Source: Euglena gracilis
Taxonomy: Eukaryota > Euglenida > Euglenophyceae > Euglenales
NCBI GenBank assembly: GCA_039621445.1
Contig: CP154954.1
Coordinates: 50,199,847-50,263,846, forward strand
DNA length: 64,000 nt
Direction: 5' to 3'
A program made the translations under genes and the position numbers. Positions 1 through 11,149 of the stretch are shown in pieces (position 1 is the first letter of the stretch; each line of letters opens with the position of its first letter). The notes under the pieces are model-generated. The model searched no databases, was not told where the DNA came from, and was given only the letters and a program-made list of their open reading frames with translations.

Positions 1-59
1 TGGGGAACCCCTGGACCCAGAAATTTTATCGCCTGCCACTTTCCACCAGAAGGTTTATG

Positions 60-520
60 CTTTTACCATACCCGCCCCCCCCCCCCGACAAATCGGGCAG
101 CACGGAGGGGGGGTGACAATTTCCCGGGGTGACAATTTGGCCGGCACAGAGGTGACAATTGCCCGGGGGCGTCAATTGCCCACCCATGTAGGCCACATTG
201 AAACCAAATGACCAAGAACACCATCTGAAACACCAGTGAACACGCAAAAATGCAGCTATGGTTGTGATATTGTGCAGAGCATTTGGTATGTAACATTTCT
301 CTGCACGTTGTAGCGAAATAGAGGATCAATTGAGTCGTGTCGGCGAAAAGAAAGTTCACAAACATCTTCTGTGGGGGGGGGGTGACAAATTGGGCAGCAC
401 GGAGGGGGGTGACAATTTCCCGGGGTGACAAATTGGCCGGCACAGCCAGGGGTGACAATTGCCCGGGGGCGTCAATTGCCCGGGGGCGTTAATTGTCCCG
501 GGGGGGGGGGGTATGTATTT
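60..520. repeat. TGACAATT-type dispersed repeat, copy 1
   Basis: Short motifs of the form GGTGACAATTTCCCGGGG and GGGGCGTCAATTGCCC flank a roughly 200-bp AT-richer core (about 190-350) containing GACCAAGAACACCATCTGAA. The same core and motifs recur in the same orientation at 9,536-9,850, and the motifs alone at 10,198-10,310. No coding potential is convincing; open frames here are translations of the C/G runs. Probably a transposable-element family. Confidence 0.7.
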
Positions 521-592
521 GTCCATGATGCTAAATGGCAAGTGCAATAAAAGGCGTTTGTGTCTGATTCTCACCATCTGATATGTGCCTTG

Positions 593-790
593 CCTTCCTC
601 AGGCCTTTCAAATGGGGGGAAAAAGCAGCCTGCCATCCAGCCCCAAGAGGACGGTGTTGGTGTCGGTGGCTTTGCCTGGGCTTTGGAACCAGAGTGGTAT
701 GGGAAAAACCCATATAAAAGCTCAGCAACAGACAGAATCCCACTTGTACTCACTGACAGGCCTGACCACGGTGTGCTGAAGCCGAATTAA
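593..790 (+). CDS. Candidate C-terminal exon, unknown protein
   Basis: A pyrimidine-rich tract ending in CTTCCTCAG precedes an open frame that reads through GGKKQPAIQPQEDG and ends in LTDRPDHGVLKPN before a TAA stop at 788-790, after which the sequence turns A-rich. The mixed, non-repetitive composition and the splice-acceptor-like start suggest a genuine last exon. Upstream exons were not found in the window, whose left edge is all repeat. Other frames are also open, so coding status is uncertain and no family is recognised. Confidence 0.35.
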   Translation, partial: PSSGLSNGGKKQPAIQPQEDGVGVGGFAWALEPEWYGKNPYKSSATDRIPLVLTDRPDHGVLKPN

Positions 791-2489
791 AACAAAATCA
801 CACCGGGGCAGATGTGGAACAGACAATAAAAATGTGCAAAGTCTGACACCCAATTTGAGGGAAAAAAAAACATTTCATACCCCAGGAAGAATAGAATAAA
901 TTTTCCGGGGGGAATCCTGAAATTGGCCAAAAGCCCTGTCAAAACCTTCCATCCGGCCAGACTCGAGCATTGCCCACTGTGAGGAGATTCCAACTCTCAC
1001 AAAGAATTAAACTTTCATTTGGCATCCAGGATTGAAAAAAGAATTGCAGAAACAAGAGCTCCGCGACACAAAAACCAGAATACCAATTGTGGGTAGCTGT
1101 GGGTAGTCTACAGAAGGTTGTACAATTAAAATTAATGAAATCCATTAAATGAACTTTGGCATGCATTCAAAAAGTATGCACAAATGTGCAGGAGGATACA
1201 AAGAATCTGTGGTATCTTCCCCGATTTTGATGTTTGATTGGGGCGTTGGTTTTTCTTTTGGATTCCTGGATCTTTTGGGCACAGAACCCCGCTGTTGGGC
1301 AACAACAATACAACGCCGACGAAACCTCCGAAGTTTGAAAAGATGGCGTCAGACAGCTTGCCACACGCCCTCTGGGTGGGTTAGGGGACCTGGTGCAGTT
1401 CCCCTGGGACCCTTTACTCGGCACAGGAGAGGCACACACTGCAGCTGAGCCACAGGTGGGGGCAGGCGGTCTCTCCATGGAAGCTTGTGGGAGGTCCGCG
1501 TCCCCGAGAGTTACCCCACCTGTGGAAATACTGGTTTTCCTGCCCAGGAGGGGGTGGGGGTCACATTCCTTTGTTGGCCCGAACAGTCTGCAGGGTTTAA
1601 CGGGTGGCACGGCTAATGCCAAAAAAAATGATGCTGGCACCGAGTCTTGTGGGGTAAGTCTACTCCAGCCGCCAGGGGGGAGCTGGGGGAGCACCCCCCC
1701 CCCATTTGCCCATTGCTAAAATTGCTAAATTTTGCTAAATTTTGTTGCTAAAATTTGGGTTCAGGGGAGTTCTTAAGCACCGCACCCCCTATGGGGAGGG
1801 GGTCCAGCCAGCGGGCTAGAAAAACGCACTGGGTGAGGGAAAAAAATACTGGCTTGCCCCCGGGGGGGGGGGGCAAGGTGAAGGGTCCTACTCTCTTTTG
1901 AAAAAGCATTTCAGCGCTTTGTGGCAAAAAAAAATTTCGATCCATCCCGGTTTGCCGGGCCGCGAAAACTTTGTTATCACTCAACCCGACCACGGGTGTT
2001 GAGTGGTAAACGTTTAAAAGTGGTAAAAGTGGTTAACTCCAATGGGAGCTGCTGGCTGGGGGGAAAAAAGGTGGTGGTGGCAGGAACCCCCCACCCCCCG
2101 ATGGGGTAGGGTGGGGTCCGGCTTGAGAAATTCCCTGTTTGGGTTTCACCAGACAAGCCAAAAGTTTGCTTAAAGTGGGCCCAAACAATCAACAAAAAAT
2201 GCATATTTCGAAAATGACACATTTTTTTTCGGAAAACTCATGCCTTGGAACCCAAGAATTGAGCAATTTGTAAACTATGGTGGTTTTGTTGCTGACAGTT
2301 GCTTGAATTTGCCTGATTTCCCCCTTCACTTTCAGGGTTGCTTACATTTGGATTTTGCACTGGTCCCCAGGGGGTTTGGGGGTTGCGTAAATTTGGGTTT
2401 TGGTCAGTTCGGTCCCAAAGGTTGCTTAAGATTGGGGTTGCTTAAATTTGGGGGGGGGGGGTGACAAAAATGCGCCAAACTTCCTTCAG
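791..2489. other. No convincing gene; low-copy and G-rich sequence
   Basis: Holds AT-richer sequence to about 1,150, then G/C-run-rich DNA. A 175-residue minus-strand frame (1,167-1,694) exists but has the proline/serine bias expected from reading C runs. Degenerate short repeats built on TTGCTAAATTT (about 1,707-1,760) and GGTTGCTTAAATTTGG (about 2,335-2,450) are visible. Confidence 0.5.
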
Positions 2490-3016
2490 AAGACGGACAG
2501 ATGAGGAAGGAGGGGCTAGAACGGAACCCGTTCCACATTGACTTGAGGCCCAGCCTTTCATGGCGAGGGAGACCCCCCGGCAGTGATGCACGGCTCGACG
2601 TTGCTGATGGCGTGTCGGCCACACATGGAGGGGGCCCCGCAGGGGAAGGGAGACCCTCCGCCCTAAGCACAGAACACTTCTGGCCCACACCAGACCCCCG
2701 TTTGGTGCTCAAAGGTCGGAGGGAGGTGTGTTCTTTGAGCGGAAGAAATGTCCTGCCGGGGGGCCGTTAGTTTGGGGGTTTCCTTCGCCCGCCAGTCGGT
2801 TGGGAGGCTGGGGGCAAAGCGGGGGCAGCACGCCACGCCGTCATGGAGGGGGAGGCGGAGGGGGCGGCCTGGGCTGGTCGCCTGCTGCCTTCTGGTGGGA
2901 ATGAGTTGAATGTTGACGGGGTGGCGTTGGGGACAGTGGCCACGAGTAAATGCGTGCACCCAAACACCCTAATGCATTTTCGAAAGATGTATGATGGCAG
3001 GCTCAGATTTTGTTGA
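2490..3016 (+). CDS. Two-exon gene fragment, unknown protein
   Basis: Exon 1 is about 2,490-2,714, following a clear acceptor (CAAACTTCCTTCAG). It reads KDGQMRKEGLERNPFHIDL and ends in TPDPRLVLK at a donor CTCAAAG/GTCGGA. An 81-nt GT-AG intron ends in TTCGCCCGCCAG. Exon 2 (2,796-3,016) continues in phase, reading VGWEAGGKAGAARHAV and then LNVDGVALGTVATSKCVH, and stops at TGA (3,014-3,016). The open stretch of exon 2 is short, but codon use and phase agreement support it. It lacks the repeat motifs of the flanks. No domain is recognised; the 5' exons are not identified. Confidence 0.5.
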
Positions 3017-4011
3017 AGGCAGAAATCAAACCAAGGCTTATGTCCAACCCTGGTCATTGTACCAAATAAATATCGGGGTTTCCTTCGACTCCAGGAAAAA
3101 AGGGGGGGGGTCAAAAAAGGGGGTCACAAACCTCGGGAAGCATTGCTGTTCTCTCCCTCCCTCCTCAACGCCCCCCCAAATAAGACCCTTTGGCTTGGGT
3201 GACTTTCATTTTTGGGTCGGTTGGCAATGATCCAAGGGGGTCAAATGTTTTGTTGAAAATTCTGGATGAAAAACTCTCCTTTAGAATGGTTTAACTGTAA
3301 AGAGAACTGTCTCTAAAAATTCAATTTTAGCGCATGAAGACAACAAAAAAAAACGAAATTTCAAAACAAACACTCAGTTTTGGTGCATTTGCACAGGTTT
3401 AGGGGCCTAATTTAAAATTTCTATGGGGACTGGGAAAAGAATTTACCAGTCCCCATTTGTATTGGATCCATTTCTATTGGAAATGTATGTTAAATCGTAT
3501 TTCCAATGACACATGGTCCTTGGGACCGTGTTTTATGGTTTGAAGCAAAAATGGTCACCGTTTGGGATGGGTTGGGTTTGTTTAGGTTTAAAGAAATTTG
3601 TGCCGAATTCGGCCCAATTTTAAGCCGAATTCGGCCTAATAATAAAATCCAAAATGCCCGAACGCTGACCCCATTCCAAACACTGTGTATAATTCCTTTA
3701 TGCACTCGCACCCATACACCCCCCACGCCAAAAACACTTTTCCCCGGGCCCAAACCCGCAACCCACTTTTCATTTTCTTTGAAAAAAACCCCAACCCCCA
3801 CCTGCCAAAACCCACCCAAAATCGGCTGAACCCCTTAAAAGATTTCCAACCAGGCCCATCTGAACCATGTCGCACCCCCCCATTTCCAACCAGGCCCAAG
3901 ATTTCCCACCAGGCCCATCTGAACCATGTCGCACCCCCCCATTTCAGCAACCCAATCAGGGATTCTTTTTAAAAGCCTGGGGGTCCCCCCACCCACCCAG
4001 GGGGTACCGCC
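3017..4011. repeat. Repeat-rich gap with palindromes and a tandem duplication
   Basis: Two copies of the 12-bp palindrome GCCGAATTCGGC lie about 22 bp apart (3,602 and 3,624). Around 3,843-3,950 a segment of about 60 bp containing CCAGGCCCATCTGAACCATG is tandemly duplicated. No gene is seen. Confidence 0.6.
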
Positions 4012-4222
4012 CAGGGCTGTACGGGAAGGCCTGGTGGGGGGGGGGTCCACCGCCCCCACCCACCACAGCATTTTCACAGGAAAACAAAACCACCTGGTGC
4101 CGAAGGCGCTGGGGAAAACAATTGGGTTCAAAAATTGGAGCTCCCGGAAACACAGGAGGAGGTGGGGGTCGACCCCCCCACCCACCACACTGGTTGTTTG
4201 GCCGATTCCCGTTACTGCCCTG
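4012..4222. mobile_element. Short TIR element (CAGGGC...GCCCTG type)
   Basis: Left tip CAGGGCTGTACGGG and right tip CCCGTTACTGCCCTG are imperfect inverted repeats. Both flanks carry GGGTACC, a decayed direct repeat consistent with an 8-bp duplication. The interior has facing G and C runs (GGTGGGGGGG / CCCCCCACCC) and the small hairpin core built on GGCGCT. Related ends occur near 20,655, 38,359, 46,584 and 53,750. Confidence 0.5.
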
Positions 4223-4651
4223 GGGTACCCCCACTCCCCAGGGGAGGAGGGTGTCCGGGCCACCCAATTTTCGGGGTCAATTTTGGGGTCAAAACAAATT
4301 CGGCGCTTCGCGCTGAAAAAAAGGGCCAAAAAAAGGCCAAAACCCCCATGAGGCGACCACCAAGACCCATCCCCCCAACCCCCCACGGTCCAAAGCTAAA
4401 AAAGAACCCTGGACCCAACCCACCAACCCACTCTCCAATTTCTTGAATTTGGGGAGCGGTCACACCAGTGCTGAGTGTTAGCACGCCCATGCTTCGGAAA
4501 CGTAGGAAACGTCAGCATCAGGAGGAATACAGCTGACTTGCTTCCACTTGTATGACGATGGGGTCCCCCCCTGGAGGGCACCGGTCTGAGGCTGCCCAGA
4601 ATCCGCTGAAATCAACAGGGGGGGCTTTATTTTGGGGTCTTATTGGGGGGA

Positions 4652-4807
4652 GAGAACTTAGCTCCGGAAGACTTGCTGGCCCTTCCAGATGGCATGTTCC
4701 AGCTGCATGGAATGATCCTTTCTGTCATTGACAATCTGGGTCATCCACGATGCCCACCTACTGTTGGTTCATCACGGGCGGGTGACAGCACTACGTTCCG
4801 GAGTTAA
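4652..4807 (+). CDS. Candidate C-terminal coding segment, unknown
   Basis: An open frame reads ENLAPEDLLALPDGMFQLHG, then MILSVIDNLGHPRCPPTVG, ending at TAA (4,805-4,807). The amphipathic, non-repetitive composition contrasts with the surrounding G/C runs. The upstream boundary is unresolved. A further exon-like stretch with RRRTERYQQTVVKSIMQRTG lies at about 5,035-5,145. No family is recognised. Confidence 0.35.
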   Translation, partial: ENLAPEDLLALPDGMFQLHGMILSVIDNLGHPRCPPTVGSSRAGDSTTFRS

Positions 4808-6700
4808 TCAAAACCATCATCAAATTACAGGCAAAAGAAAATTTACTGAAAATAAAAACATGAGAAGCTGCTTTGGGCTGATGTTTCTGACGGCATTACC
4901 TTCTGGCGCAGCTGCTGGGACCTGACATGCGGACTGCTGTCTTGACTCACCCCAACTGGTGGGGGGGGGGGGGCAGGGTGGGGACGGTGGGTTCTTTATC
5001 GAAAAACATGGGGTGTGCCAGGTGGCCCCTTGCCAGACAGGGAGAAGAAGAACTGAGAGATACCAGCAGACGGTTGTGAAGAGCATTATGCAACGAACTG
5101 GGTCAGCAAGGTCACTGGAAACAGGAGGTGCACCCATCAACTGTAATAACCTCCCCCCAAAAAACCCTTCCCCAAAAGACACACCCCAAAGACCTTCCCA
5201 AAAAAAGCCTCCCCCTGACGCAACTGACTGACTCATGAGAGCGGTTCGTCTGGAGTAGTCTGGTTCGTCGTCAGGAGCAGGGGTTTTCTTGAGGAACCCC
5301 AGGGGGGGGGGGGTCCCACAGGCCGGCTGGAAAAGGTGCGAAAAGGAAAAGGGGGTGGTGGGTCCAGGGAGGTGGTTCGAACCAGCTCCCGGCAGCAACC
5401 CCAAAAAAATGCCCAAAAAAGCCCAAATCCAGTTGGGTTGGAATTTTTCAGCAAATTTTGGGTGGAAAAAAAAATCCCAAAAACTACCCAAAAAGGCCAT
5501 TCTTGGCCATTTTAGGTAAAATTTAGCCAATTTTTCCAAAAAATTCTGTCCAGCCCGGCTTTGCTGGGCCGGCTTGAACTTTATTCATTCAACATTCATT
5601 CGACACATCGTACATTGCTTGCTCTGGTGTGTGTGGTCTGTATTTGAGGCTGCAGGGATGCGGTGCAATTCCTGAAACTTCACATGACCTGGGAGACAAA
5701 GAGCACAGGTAGCAGCCGAGGGATCCCCTGGGCAACGCATGGGCCGGGTAGTGGCCAAATTGTTAATGAGGACCTTCGACGATGACAACCTGTTTGGTTG
5801 GTACTACCAGGGGAGTCCAAAATTGGAGATAAAAAAATTGATTAAAAATAACAATAACAATTGGGCACTTTTCTTAAAATGATCCGGAAATATTTGGGAA
5901 CCCAACCTGTGGAAATAGGCCTGGAAAAAACTGGGTGGTCCCCTGCTTAAAAACATGATGCTGAGACAGAATCAAACGCACGACCCTTTGGTCCTGCACC
6001 GAGCACACTGCAACTGAGCCATCAGCCTCTTTTCCTGAATTAATTAGATCAGAGTCCGAAAAAAATCGAAAACCAGATTACATCCAGAAAACAGGCATTT
6101 GGGATGTCTTTACCCAAATATGAGAGTTGAGCTTTGGATACCAGAAAATGGTCCATTGAAAAAAAAACCTGTGGAGAGGAGAATGAAAAAAATAGAACCT
6201 GACCCTTAAAATGGAGGAAAAAATGCTTTGGCGATTTGTCCAACCAATTCTTTCCCAACCAGTTTCATACATGACCAATTTGGACCCGCCCCCAGTAACC
6301 CCCCCCCCAATTCAAGCCACGGGACCAGGGCAAAATCCAAATTTAATCACCCTAAAAATGCAGGTAAAGAACAAGAAACGAATCCAACCAACCATGAGCA
6401 ACAAAACGTCCCAAGTTGACAATCTTGCTCATTTTTTTGAGTCCGAAGGCAAGCATTTTACTTAACAACCTGCTCCTCCCTTCCTTCATCGGAAAAAAAG
6501 CATTTTTTGTGGACCGTTAGGTCCAAATTAAAGCAAACCCTTCGAAATATCCAGTGAAACCAAAAATCGAAGCAACGGGTTGCTTTAATTCTTTCAAATC
6601 TTTTTTAAAAAATTGAAGAGTTCATCAATCATCAAATGCTTCTCGCATGCGGCCCACTTACCCCTAAGGGTGCTTTGAACGTCACTTCCCTGACACTTCA
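4808..6700. other. Gap: no confident gene
   Basis: Contains one exon-like stretch near 5,035-5,145 and otherwise G-run or A/T-run sequence of element type (for example 5,395-5,530). Nothing else can be supported. Confidence 0.4.
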
Positions 6701-6704
6701 ATGA

Positions 6705-7076
6705 ACGCTGCAGCTGGCAAAGGAAACGCTTGTCACGACAGACGGCCCCCGGCCCACGTCAGGCAGTGCGGCGCATGGACAGCAGCGGTGCCTCACCGCC
6801 AACGCTGAGGTGTCTTGTCGACAAACGCGCCCGATGGACCGGGCTGGTGTGAGAACCCTTTGGCTGGCGAGGGCCAGGGGGGTAGCGCCGCCGCAGGGCC
6901 CTTCATTGCACGCCGGCATCAACGGCAGCAGAAGGAAGCGTTACCGAGGGACAGGGGGAAAAGAAATGGTCGACACACCAGTCTCAAATTCAGTCAGTCA
7001 GTCAATCCGTTGCGCTGCGGTTTCAACTTGGTTCGGACCCGCAGAAAGAGCTCCGCAAGGGGGCAGGTTGGTTTGA
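6705..7076 (+). CDS. Candidate coding segment, low confidence
   Basis: A frame opening just after an in-frame TGA reads TLQLAKETLVTTDGPRPTSG and continues to about 7,076, with third positions biased to G/C as in the better exons of this window. It is free of homopolymer runs. A possible donor (GCTGAG/GTGTCT, near 6,809) would shorten it. The minus strand is also partly open. No domain is recognised. Confidence 0.28.
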   Translation, partial: TLQLAKETLVTTDGPRPTSGSAAHGQQRCLTANAEVSCRQTRPMDRAGVRTLWLARARGVAPPQGPSLHAGINGSRRKRYRGTGGKEMVDTPVSNSVSQSIRCAAVSTWFGPAERAPQGGRLV

Positions 7077-7279
7077 CGGCGTTTCCTGTTGGGGGTCAGC
7101 CCACGAATGGGCTGCCGCAGGAGATTGGGCCATGAGAGGGTCGCCAAGGGCAACAGTAGTTTGGGTGGTTTTTGGTTCGGGCTCACACCAGGGTTCGCTT
7201 GCTTGGGCAGGTGGGGGGAGGGGTGGGTCGGACCCCCTCTGGTCCAACAGGGGGGGGGGGGCAACAATCTACCGGGGGG

Positions 7280-7970
7280 GGGGGAGAAATCTGAACGGGA
7301 ACAATTGCCGACGGGAAAAATTCTGCCGGGAAAAATATTGGACGAATCCTTAAAATGCCGGGAAAAATCCTGAACGCTCGCTTAAACCAGGTGGGAAAAA
7401 ATATTGGACAGCTGAAAAAAACCCGCAAAGGTTTTGCAACAACCAGCAGTTGAACGAGAAAGCATGGCTGCACCTGGTGAAACCAAACAGAAAGTGAACA
7501 TTCCGCTGGGGTGATAAGACTGCCGATAGACACGAAGCGGTTTCTGGCACACAACTTATGCGCACGGTCCCTTTGGGGTGGAGTGCACGCTGTGGGCTAA
7601 CACACGCTTCAAAGGGGTTTGGGGCGGTTGGGAAGGACAGCTTCCTGGCAGGGTTGTTTTTTTTCTGTCCCTTGGGTTTTGATTGCAAGCAGACATAAAA
7701 AAAATTAAATTTACAAAATAATTTTGAAGAGCAGAGGCAGGAGGTACAACACCGATTCCTGTGAGGAAGAAGAATTCCTGCTGCAAATCGGCGCGCAGCG
7801 CCGAAGATTTTTTTGGGGGGGTCATTCACTGGAGGAAATTGGACTTTCCTTAAATCTGCCGGGAAAAATCCTGGATGGATCCTTAAAAAGGCGGGAAAAA
7901 TCCTGGACACTTTTTGGGCAAAAAAGAAATGGCAAAGATGCCCAAAGTTTTCGGGGCAAAGCTCCCTGGT
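7280..7970. repeat. Diverged direct repeats around CCGGGAAAAATCCTGGA
   Basis: Segments near 7,300-7,410 and 7,830-7,915 share GCCGGGAAAAATCCTG and GGATCCTTAAAA-type blocks in the same orientation, separated by about 430 bp of unrelated sequence. A GGCGCGCAGCGCC hairpin core lies at 7,791. Probably two ends or two copies of one element family. Confidence 0.45.
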
Positions 7971-8090
7971 AGGTGGTGGCAGATGGGGGGTAGGCATTTT
8001 TTATTTGATTATTTTATTATTGTTTATTTATAAAATTATTTTCATTATTAAGGTGCCTGAAAAAAAAAACCCAAAAAAATACCTGCCAAA

Positions 8091-8393
8091 ATGCCTAAAA
8101 AAAACGAAAAAAAAACATTAAAAAATTATCCTGGAAAAATACGAAGTTTGAGCAAAGAAGTCGTTGCAAATCTGAGCAAAAAACAAATCAACTCCATGGG
8201 GGGAAAAATGATTTCTTGCATCGCTGAAACATTGTCTTTCCACACCTCAAAGAAAAAATGGGTTTTAAAACTTTTTGATTTTCATCCTGGGCCAACATTG
8301 GTTCGATGCCCGGATGGATCTTTGACCGCCCTTGGAAAACAGATGACTGAAAATTTTTTAAAAAAAATTCAAAAAAACCTTCAAACCCCTTAA
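8091..8393 (+). CDS. Small basic ORF, about 100 residues, unknown
   Basis: An uninterrupted ATG-started frame in an AT-rich block. The first third is lysine-rich (AAAAA-run codons). The remainder looks protein-like: SLSKEVVANLSKKQINSMGG, then a segment with VLKLFDFHPGPTLVRCPDG and LTALGKQMTENFL, ending at TAA. The flanks are poly-A-like. It may be a genuine small gene, an exon, or a relic element ORF; no homology is recognised. Confidence 0.35.
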   Translation: MPKKNEKKTLKNYPGKIRSLSKEVVANLSKKQINSMGGKMISCIAETLSFHTSKKKWVLKLFDFHPGPTLVRCPDGSLTALGKQMTENFLKKIQKNLQTP

Positions 8394-8569
8394 AACACTT
8401 TAAAAAAAAAACGCCTTTAAAAACCTGAAAAAAAAAATGAAATATTTTGCTTTAAACAATTGTGCTTGGGGGTCCGGACCCCCCATTCCAGGGGGAGTGG
8501 TGGTGTGTCACCCCCTCCCCCTCCCCCTTCTCTACCCTGTACACCCCACTTGTATCGAACCCTGGCCCA

Positions 8570-8684
8570 AACGCCGTGGCCGACGGCCTTCGGCAGCGGG
8601 AAGGACGAGATGGGCTATAACGCGGTGTGCGGGGGAGGCCCCGGTGGGATGAACGGTGTGGAACATTTGTTGGTCCACACTTAA
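8570..8684 (+). CDS. Last exon of an unidentified gene, following an element end
   Basis: A family-A element tip (GTATCGAACCCTG) ends at 8,564. By the nonconventional-intron rule (YTG + 5 nt) the exon starts at 8,570. It reads PWPTAFGSGKDEMGYNAVCG and then GGPGGMNGVEHLLVHT, with a TAA stop at 8,682-8,684 and strong G/C bias at third positions. The matching CAGGGTTCGAT left tip was not located nearby, so the intron is either long or truncated. Confidence 0.45.
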
Positions 8685-8709
8685 AAAAACACAGACCGGA
8701 GCCAGCAGC

Positions 8710-8793
8710 ATGGCGGACCCCGTCGCCTTCACTCTCGCTCAAAAACCAGTTAGCCACTGTTTTTTTTGCAAAACCAATCAGTCACCACCCCCT
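8710..8793 (+). CDS. Candidate first exon (start ATG)
   Basis: ATG at 8,710 follows GGAGCCAGCAGC and opens MADPVAFTLAQKPVSHCFFC, continuing KTNQ before running into a G-run element. GCG-GAC-CCC-GTC-GCC-type codons match the G/C-ending bias of other real exons here, and the CxxC pair could begin a zinc site. An upstream AG could serve as a trans-splice or cis-splice acceptor. The downstream exon is not identified. Confidence 0.38.
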
Positions 8794-9535
8794 CGGGGGG
8801 GGGGGGTCGGCGACTCTGGAGTCCAATGGAAAGGGAAGCTTGACCACGACTGTGAAAATAATGGCCTTGGATGTTTCCTGGACTTCGCCATCATCTCACT
8901 TTTGTGATTCATTCATTCTTTCTTTGCCCCCCCCCCCGGCCAAAACCCAGTCAGTTCCTTTTTAAAAACCCAGTACCCACTATACCATTCCTTTACCAAC
9001 CCCCAGGGGGGGAGGGGCGGGGTATTAAGTGAGAGGGGGAGGGGGCCCCCCTGCCCCCTGGTAAAATCACCGGCGCAAAGCGCCGGAATTTTATCTTTGA
9101 GAAGCTTCATAAAATGCCCAAGGTTCCGTTTTCAGGTGCCTTTTTTTCAATCAACAAAAAATAGAAAATAAAAAGAAGTCTGCCGGCACGAAGCTCCGGA
9201 GAAGAAAAATTTTTTCGGTTCCATGATGAAGGGGTCCCCCTCGGCTCTGGGGTCTGGACCCCCCTCCCCCTAAAGGGGGGGGGTCAGACCTCCCCTCCCC
9301 TGTACAAAACCAACGCTCACATAACACCCTGGGAGGGGTCGGTGTTCACTTTCAAAAAAAACCCGTCAGTCATTTTCAAAAGCCAGTTCAAAAGCCACCC
9401 ACTTCCTACCACCGCCGGCCATGGGTCACTTTGGCCACCCCACCCTCCGGGGGGGGGGGGTCTGGAGCCCAAAAAAACCCAGTCAAGTCACCCGGGGGGG
9501 GGGGGGGGGTCGGACACTGAGTACCCGCCCCCCCC

Positions 9536-9850
9536 CGGCAATTGTCGCGTGACAAATTGGGCAGCACAGAGGGGGGTGACAATTTCCCGGTGACAATTTG
9601 GCCGGCACAGAGGGGGGGTGACAATTGCCCGGGGAATTGCCCGGGGGCGTCAATTGCCACCTATGCAAGCCACATTTAAACCAAATGACCAAGAACACCA
9701 TCTGAAACGCAAGTGAATGCAGTAAAAAAAAATGCAGCTATGGTTGTGATATTGTATGTGAAAGTTCTCAGCACGTTGTAAAGAAACAGAAGATCAATCG
9801 AGTTGTGTCAGTGAAAAGAAATTTCACATTGCAATACTGCAAACGGGGGG
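9536..9850. repeat. TGACAATT-type dispersed repeat, copy 2
   Basis: Colinear with 85-370: the same GGTGACAATT motifs and the same core (ACCAAATGACCAAGAACACC, then TGCAGCTATGGTTGTGATAT). A motif-only third copy lies at 10,198-10,310. Confidence 0.75.
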
Positions 9851-9859
9851 GGGGGGGGG

Positions 9860-10190
9860 GACAAATTGGGTTGTATGGGAATCTCCGGGGGGGATCCCCC
9901 TTCCGAAACTAGGGGGGGTCCCCACCTGTCCCCTCCCCACCTGTCCCGATTCATGGTCATTTTTTGGCCATTTTGCCAAAATTTCATGTTGAGCCTCAAA
10001 AAATGTCCTAAAATACACTCCCGGCGCGAAGCGCCGGAAAATTCTTTGCCCCCGCAGAGGAGGGGGAGGGAGGTTGGGAGGCCCTCTTCCGAAACTGGGG
10101 GGGGGGGGCCCGCCACCTTACCCCCCTAGGGGGGGGGTGACCCCCCCTTACCACCTACCTCATGTCTGCGGAGCTTCCCATCCAACCCTG
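9860..10190. mobile_element. TIR element, GGGTTGTATGGGAA family
   Basis: The left end (GGGTTGTATGGGAATCTCC) and right end (GGAGCTTCCCATCCAACCCTG, 10,170-10,190) are inverted and match the ends of the well-delimited element at 57,784-58,287, including the CTCCGCAGACATGAGGTAGG subterminal block. A CCGGCGCGAAGCGCCGG hairpin core lies inside at 10,021. The TSD is unclear because the left tip abuts another repeat. Confidence 0.6.
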
Positions 10191-10333
10191 CGGAAGGGGG
10201 TGACAATTTCCCGGGGTGACAAATTGGCCAGCACAGCCAGGGGTGACAATTGCCCGGGGGCATCAATTGCCCGGGGGGCGTCAATTGCCCCGGGGGGGGG
10301 GGGAGTGATTGCACGGTCAGCAGTTAGAACATG

Positions 10334-11133
10334 CAGGGATCCTCACACGTCCGTGCTGGCCGAGGCCAAAATGTATCCGTGATTTTCCGTGATTTTCCGT
10401 GATTTTCCATGATTTTCCTGTTTCCGGAAAAGGTCAAAGGCCACATTCCATTCTGCACTGGAGCCATATTTGGGCGGTTGTGGCAGCAGATCGTTTCTCC
10501 ATAATATAGTCCTGGAGATCCCCCAGTTCCTATTCACACCTGTATATGAAAATAAAAAACGTACAGGAGGGGGAAAAAAACTTTTGTCCTTGGATTTTTT
10601 TCTTGATTGCCCCTAAATGGGTTGCCAAAACCCTGTCAGCAGACCGATATAGCGATTGACCCTTCCGCATGCAGCCTGGGCGGGAAGGTGGAAGGTCATA
10701 AAACCCAGACGCCCTCAACTTGTGTGTATTTCTGGAGAACACTTCTGATGCTTTCGAGGTCCAATTTTGCGGCCGGGAGAGAAGAATGGAGGAAAACGGC
10801 CACAAAATCATCTGTGATTGTCTGGGTGAGGTTTTGTTTCTTCACCGACTCCCGAAAATCCAACTGCTTCAGTGGGGTGTCCTGGCTAGGAAGAAAAATG
10901 AATTGAATGACATTGTCTGTTTGGAAAGGCAGAATGAGCAAAGCATCCCATCAAAATGGGTCTGCACAAACAAAACACATCCAAAAAAAGACCAAAAATT
11001 TTTCCGAACCCTCCTCCTCATCCGTGAATTTCCGTGAATTTCCGTACTTTCCGTGCAAATGGCTTTCTGACCATTTCCGTGATCCTCCGTGAATTTCCGT
11101 GAATTTCCTTTTCAGGACGTGTGAGGATCCCTG
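10334..11133 (-). mobile_element. hAT-like element with transposase N-terminal remnant
   Basis: Perfect 19-bp TIR (CAGGGATCCTCACACGTCC, inverted at 11,115-11,133), flanked by GAACATG on both sides (AGAACATG left; 7 of 8 bp duplicated). Inside each end lie short tandem arrays of TCCGTGAATT/TCCGTGATTT. The minus strand (about 10,941-10,696) reads ITDDFVAVFLHSSLPAAKLD then LESIRSVLQKYTQVEG, which resembles the hAT N-terminal segment ending in the LR.FLxKYT motif. A CSFC pair upstream could be the BED-type zinc finger. At 800 bp it is a non-autonomous, deleted copy. The hAT assignment rests on the 8-bp-type TSD, CAGGG tips and this motif. Confidence 0.7.
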
Positions 11134-11149
11134 GAACATGTCCTTGAGA

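Noticed and set aside
1167-1694. 175-residue minus-strand open frame
   Set aside because: Pro/Ser-biased and without splice signals or motif; the opposite strand is equally open.
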